A DNA stretch of 35,375 nucleotides from positions 904 through 36,278 of the forward strand of contig DIZC01000045.1 of the NCBI GenBank assembly GCA_002429315.1, given 5' to 3'. This document shows, in pieces, positions 31,589 to 35,375 of the stretch. Within the stretch, counting starts at the first letter, position 1; every line of letters begins with the position of its first letter. The notes beneath the pieces were generated by a model, which did not search any database, was not told where the DNA came from, and saw only the letters and a list, made by a program, of their open reading frames with translations. The stretch comes from Alphaproteobacteria bacterium UBA6038. GTDB taxonomy: Bacteria; Pseudomonadota; Alphaproteobacteria; Micropepsales; Micropepsaceae. A program made the position numbers and the translations under genes.

Positions 31589-34006
31589 ATGGCGCAAAAT
31601 CCGTCGAGCGAGCGCGGGCGTCGGCGCCCGCTTCTGGGGCCGATGCTGCTGGCCTCCACCATGCTGTCGGGAATTCCCGTGGCGATCGCCGCCGGCGAGC
31701 CGAGCGGCGGCCTGGAAACCGTCATCGTCACGGCGCAGAAACGCGAGGAGAACCTGCAGAAGGTCCCGATGAACGTGCAGGCGATCACGACCGCCAAGCT
31801 GGAGGAACTGCACCTCACCAATTTCAACGATTTCCAGGCCTACATGCCGAGCGTCACCTTCTCGGTCAGCGGGCAGGGCAGCGGCGGCGGTCCGGGCTTC
31901 GCCAACATCACGATGCGCGGCATCACCAGCGACCAGAACGGCAATCACTCCGGCCCGTTGCCGACGGTCGGCGTCTATCTGGACGAGCAGCCGATCACCA
32001 CCATCGGCGGCACCCTGGACGTGCCCACCTACGACATCGAGCGGGTTGAGGCGCTGTCCGGCCCGCAAGGCACGCTTTACGGCGCCAGCGCGGAATCGGG
32101 CGTCATCCGCATCATCACCAACAAGCCGGACCCCACCGCCTTCACCGCCGGCTACAGCGTTGAGGGCAACGCCGTCGATCATGGCGGCCTTGGCTACATC
32201 GTGGACGGCTACATCAACGAGCCGCTGACGGACAATATCGCGGTTCGCCTGGTCGCGTGGGACGAGCACGATGCCGGCTACATCGACAACGTGCACGGCA
32301 CGCGCACCTATCCGACGTCCGGCATCACCATCGACAACGCCAATCGGGTGAAGAAGGACTACAACACCGTCGACAAGGTCGGCGCGCGCGCCGCGCTGGG
32401 AATCGATCTCGACAACAACTGGACGATCACCCCCATGGTCGTGGCCCAGTGGGAGAAGTCCGACGGCTTCTTCGGCTACGATCCGAGCGTCGGATATCTG
32501 GAAGTGACGCACTTCCTGCCGGAGTTCACGAAGGACAATTGGTATCAGGCGGCGCTGACCATCCAGGGCAAGGTCGGCGATCTCAACGTGCTGTATTCCG
32601 GCGGCTATATGCACCGCATTATTCACGAGGAAGCGGACTACACCGACTATTCGTTCTGGTACGACACGCTCAACGGCTCGGGCGCGTACTTCTACGACAA
32701 TTTCGGCAATCTGGTCGATCCGTCGCAATACATCGTCGGCAAGGACGCGTTCACCAAGCAGAGCCACGAATTGCGCGTGTCGTCCGACAAGGACCAGCGC
32801 CTGCGGTTCGTCGCCGGCGCATTCTACGAGCGGCAGACGCATTTCATTCTTCAGGACTACAAGGTGGTGGGCGACATCGCGGACAGCGAGACCGTCACCG
32901 GGTGGCCGCACACCATCTGGCTGACCGATCAGTACCGCGTGGATCGCGACTACGCGCTGTTCGGCGAGGCTTCGTTCGACATCCTGCCCAATCTGACCTT
33001 GACCGGCGGAATCCGCCTGTTCAAGGCGGACAATTCGCTGCAGGGCTTCTTCGGATTTGCCGCCGGGTTCAGCAGCAAGACGGGCGAAGCGAAATGCTTC
33101 CTGCCGTTCCCGCTGGTCGACAACGGCCCATGCACGGATCTGAATATTCGCGTCCGCCAGAGCGGTGAGACCCACAAGCTGAATCTCACCTGGCAGATCG
33201 ACGACGACCGCATGGTCTACGTCACCTATTCGACCGGCTTCCGTCCGCCGGGCGTCAATCGCCGCATCGACATCCCAGGCGTTCCGCCGTCCTATGCGGC
33301 CGATTCGCTGGACAATTACGAAGTCGGCTGGAAGACGAGCTGGTACGACAACCGGCTGAGGTTCAACGGCGATTTCTTCTGGGAGAACTGGAACAAGTTC
33401 CAGTTTCCGTTCCTCGGGCCGCAATCGGTCACCATCATCGCCAATGCCGGTAACGCCCGCTCGCGCGGCGCAGAGGCTGAGGTGTCGTGGCTGCCCATCG
33501 ACAACCTGACGCTGTCTGGGTCTGGAGCCTTTACCGAAGCCGATCTGATGACCAACTACTGCTCCGACCTGGCGCTGGTCAAAACTTGCACGGCCGCCGA
33601 GGCGGACTCGCCCGCAGGCACGCAGCTGCCGATCACGCCGAAATGGAAGTTGAACGGAACGGCACGATACGAATTCACCGTCGCTGGACTGGATGCGCAC
33701 GTGCAGGGCTCGGCCGTGTACGTGAGCGGCCGGTGGGCCGATCTGCGAAAGCTCGACCATTCCGTCGATCCGCCGGTGCCCGTGCGTGAGTTGCTTGGCA
33801 AGGTCCGCGGTTCGACCACTGTCGATCTGTCGACCGGAATCGGCCATGACAACTGGTCGCTGGACCTCGCGCTGCTCAATGTCTTCGATGCGACCGCGGA
33901 GCAGGGACGCTTTCCGCAGTGCAATCCCAGCACGTGCGGCTACGAGACCTATATCCTGCCGTCGCGGCCGCGCACCGTCGCGCTCACGTTCTCGCAGAAA
34001 TTCTGA
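31589..34006 (+). CDS. TonB-dependent outer-membrane receptor
   Basis: This 805-residue receptor of the iron-complex/oligosaccharide class has a signal ending at about IPVAIAAGE, TonB box ETVIVTAQKREENLQKVP, and a plug domain with NITMRGI, VYLDEQPI, DIERVEALSGPQGTLYG and GVIRIITNKP. A 22-strand barrel follows, with YSTGFRPPGVNRR and the terminal aromatic residue (TFSQKF). There is no STN extension, so signalling through an anti-sigma factor is unlikely. ATG 31589 was chosen; an in-frame TTG at 31532 would spoil the signal peptide. The 115-bp leader holds only a short GACGG/CCGTC hairpin. The ligand is unknown. Confidence 0.94.
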   Translation: MAQNPSSERGRRRPLLGPMLLASTMLSGIPVAIAAGEPSGGLETVIVTAQKREENLQKVPMNVQAITTAKLEELHLTNFNDFQAYMPSVTFSVSGQGSGGGPGFANITMRGITSDQNGNHSGPLPTVGVYLDEQPITTIGGTLDVPTYDIERVEALSGPQGTLYGASAESGVIRIITNKPDPTAFTAGYSVEGNAVDHGGLGYIVDGYINEPLTDNIAVRLVAWDEHDAGYIDNVHGTRTYPTSGITIDNANRVKKDYNTVDKVGARAALGIDLDNNWTITPMVVAQWEKSDGFFGYDPSVGYLEVTHFLPEFTKDNWYQAALTIQGKVGDLNVLYSGGYMHRIIHEEADYTDYSFWYDTLNGSGAYFYDNFGNLVDPSQYIVGKDAFTKQSHELRVSSDKDQRLRFVAGAFYERQTHFILQDYKVVGDIADSETVTGWPHTIWLTDQYRVDRDYALFGEASFDILPNLTLTGGIRLFKADNSLQGFFGFAAGFSSKTGEAKCFLPFPLVDNGPCTDLNIRVRQSGETHKLNLTWQIDDDRMVYVTYSTGFRPPGVNRRIDIPGVPPSYAADSLDNYEVGWKTSWYDNRLRFNGDFFWENWNKFQFPFLGPQSVTIIANAGNARSRGAEAEVSWLPIDNLTLSGSGAFTEADLMTNYCSDLALVKTCTAAEADSPAGTQLPITPKWKLNGTARYEFTVAGLDAHVQGSAVYVSGRWADLRKLDHSVDPPVPVRELLGKVRGSTTVDLSTGIGHDNWSLDLALLNVFDATAEQGRFPQCNPSTCGYETYILPSRPRTVALTFSQKF

Positions 34007-34074
34007 GCCGCCCCGAGCGTTGCCAGCGACATTGATGCTCCGGGTCGAGACAAGCTCCCGGCGGTTGGATGTCT

Positions 34075-35375
34075 TCAGCCGGCCAGCGCCAACCCCTGGC
34101 TGAACTGCAGGTCGGCCAGGCGGGCATACAGGCCGCCGCCCGCGACCAGCTCGGCATGGCTGCCTTCGGCGACAATGCGGCCCTGATCCATCACCAGGAT
34201 CCGCTTGAGGCGCTGGATGGTGGCGAGGCGATGGGCAATGACGATCGTGGTGCGCCCGGCCATCAGATTGTTCAGGCCGGTCTGCACCAGCCGCTCGTTT
34301 TCCGCATCGAGCGCCGAGGTGGCTTCGTCGAGCAGCAGCAGCGGCGCGTCCCGCAGGATGGCGCGGGCGATCGCCAGCCGCTGGCGCTGGCCACCGGAAA
34401 GGTTCACGCCCCGCTCGCCGATAGGCGTGTCGTAGCCGGCCGGCAAATCCTCGATGAACTCGGCCGCGGCGGCGGCTTCCGCCGCCCGACGCACCTCGGC
34501 CGAATTTGCCTCCGGCCGGCCGTAGCGAATGTTGTCGGCGATGGTGCCGGAGAAGATGACGGGATCCTGCGCCACCAGCGCGATGTGCCGCCGCAGCTCG
34601 GCGGGATCGAGCCGGGCCATATCGAGTCCGTCGAACAGGATGGCGCCGGCTTGCGGCGCATAGAAGCGCAGCAGCAGCTGGAACACGGTGGATTTGCCGG
34701 CGCCGGAAGGTCCCACCAGCGCCACGGCTTCGCCGGACCTGACTTCCAGCGACAATTCGTTGAGCGCCGCCTGATCGGGCCGCGTCGGATAATGGAACAC
34801 CACATCCTTCAGTTCGATCCGGCCGCGCGCCGATTCCGGCAGCCGCAGCGGATCTGCGGGCGCGGAGATCGCGGGCTTGGTCTCCAGCAATTCGCTCAAC
34901 CGTTCGGCGGCGCCGGCGGCGCGCTGGATATCGCCCCAGGTTTCCGACAATGCGCCCATGCCGGTCACGAAGATGATCGCATAGAGGGCAAACTGCATCA
35001 GCAGTCCGCCGGTCATCCGTCCCGCCACCACGTCGTGCGCGCCCATCCAGAATACGCCGACGATGCAGGAGGCGACCGCGGCAATGGCAAACGCCGTCAT
35101 CGCGGCGCGCGCCCGGGTGCGCAGCACGGCGACCTCGAACGATTTCTCCACCGCGCGCCCGAATTGCGCCCGCTCGTAGGTTTCGTGCGTGAAGGCCTGC
35201 ACCGTCTGCACCGCATTCAGCACCTCGGAGGCGCGCGCGCTGGTGTCGGCGATGCGGTCCTGGGTGCGCCGGCTCAGCGAGCGGATCCAGCGGCCGAACA
35301 GGATCAGCGGCAGGACCACGACGACGACGATTGCGAGAACGATGGAAGTCAGTTTCGCGCTGGTGACGAAGAGCA
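34075..35375 (-). CDS. MsbA-related ABC exporter, C-terminal part (5' end outside window)
   Basis: The frame is open to the right edge, so the N-terminal helices are missing. What is seen is part of the exporter membrane domain (LFVTSAKLTSIVLAIVVVVV, LSRRTQDRIADTSARASEVLNAVQTVQAFTHE) followed by the nucleotide-binding domain: Walker A GPSGAGKS, NLSGGQRQRLAIARA, LLLLDEATSALD and the H-loop VIAHRLATI. The sequence QTVQAFTHE and the linker RAAGAAERLSELLETKP match the alphaproteobacterial MsbA-related half-transporters. The substrate may be a lipid or drug. It converges with the receptor gene, leaving 68 bp in which I see no terminator. Confidence 0.92.
   Translation of the reverse strand, partial: LFVTSAKLTSIVLAIVVVVVLPLILFGRWIRSLSRRTQDRIADTSARASEVLNAVQTVQAFTHETYERAQFGRAVEKSFEVAVLRTRARAAMTAFAIAAVASCIVGVFWMGAHDVVAGRMTGGLLMQFALYAIIFVTGMGALSETWGDIQRAAGAAERLSELLETKPAISAPADPLRLPESARGRIELKDVVFHYPTRPDQAALNELSLEVRSGEAVALVGPSGAGKSTVFQLLLRFYAPQAGAILFDGLDMARLDPAELRRHIALVAQDPVIFSGTIADNIRYGRPEANSAEVRRAAEAAAAAEFIEDLPAGYDTPIGERGVNLSGGQRQRLAIARAILRDAPLLLLDEATSALDAENERLVQTGLNNLMAGRTTIVIAHRLATIQRLKRILVMDQGRIVAEGSHAELVAGGGLYARLADLQFSQGLALAG

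Noticed and set aside
31229..33847. An 872-codon open frame on the minus strand opposite the TPR-sulfotransferase and TonB receptor
   Set aside because: Its translation is Arg/Val/Asp-rich without domains or membrane pattern, and the plus-strand genes are unmistakable. Long antisense frames are common in GC-rich coding DNA.
34007..34074. Searched for a bidirectional terminator between the convergent TonB receptor and ABC exporter genes
   Set aside because: No stem of useful length and no T-tract is present in these 68 bases.

Overview
The window looks like chromosomal DNA of a high-GC alphaproteobacterium. The evidence is the GC-rich coding bias throughout, the divergent tsaD/hemC-hemD arrangement, a KdpDE-type two-component system, a TonB-dependent receptor next to a TPR-sulfotransferase, an MsbA-related ABC exporter of alphaproteobacterial type, and a composite palindromic intergenic repeat of the kind common in that class. 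I cannot fix the genus. There are no tRNA or rRNA genes, no insertion sequence, no phage genes and no CRISPR array.

Left part (1-10.7 kb): the end of a CHAD-domain protein, a one-helix membrane protein of unknown function, an alpha/beta hydrolase, hemD and hemC (tetrapyrrole synthesis), and divergent tsaD (tRNA t6A modification). Then come a 42-residue membrane peptide I found on the minus strand, an exodeoxyribonuclease III, a tiny basic protein and a TusA-like protein. They are followed by a tightly coupled efflux operon: TetR regulator, lipoprotein HlyD-like adaptor, ABC ATPase and ABC-2 permease. The TetR gene has a promoter whose spacer holds a perfect inverted repeat.

Middle (10.8-19.9 kb): a membrane glycosyltransferase of the cellulose synthase/mannan synthase type and a CHAP-domain lipoprotein precede a potassium island: kup, a small possible membrane peptide, a short KdpD-like sensor kinase, KdpE and a second kup. 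No kdpFABC genes are present, so the Kdp-type sensor system appears to be wired to Kup transporters. Three TCTATA repeats in 11-bp register lie upstream of the kinase. A 105-bp palindromic element closes the island.

Right part (19.9-35.4 kb): an RlmI-like rRNA methyltransferase, a 5' remnant of an MBL-fold hydrolase, a diheme cytochrome c, an amidohydrolase, a sulfotransferase and a prolyl-4-hydroxylase-like oxygenase. Next is a probable zinc (or other divalent metal) module: DUF2946-like protein, outer-membrane barrel, ZnuA-like binding protein and ZnuB-like permease, with no ATPase. A TPR-sulfotransferase, a TonB-dependent receptor and the C-terminal part of an MsbA-type ABC exporter, cut by the window edge, complete the window.

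The least ordinary parts are the kup-kdpDE-kup arrangement with its putative operator repeats, the metal module without an ATPase, the palindromic TetR control region and the small membrane peptide with its AT-rich control region.
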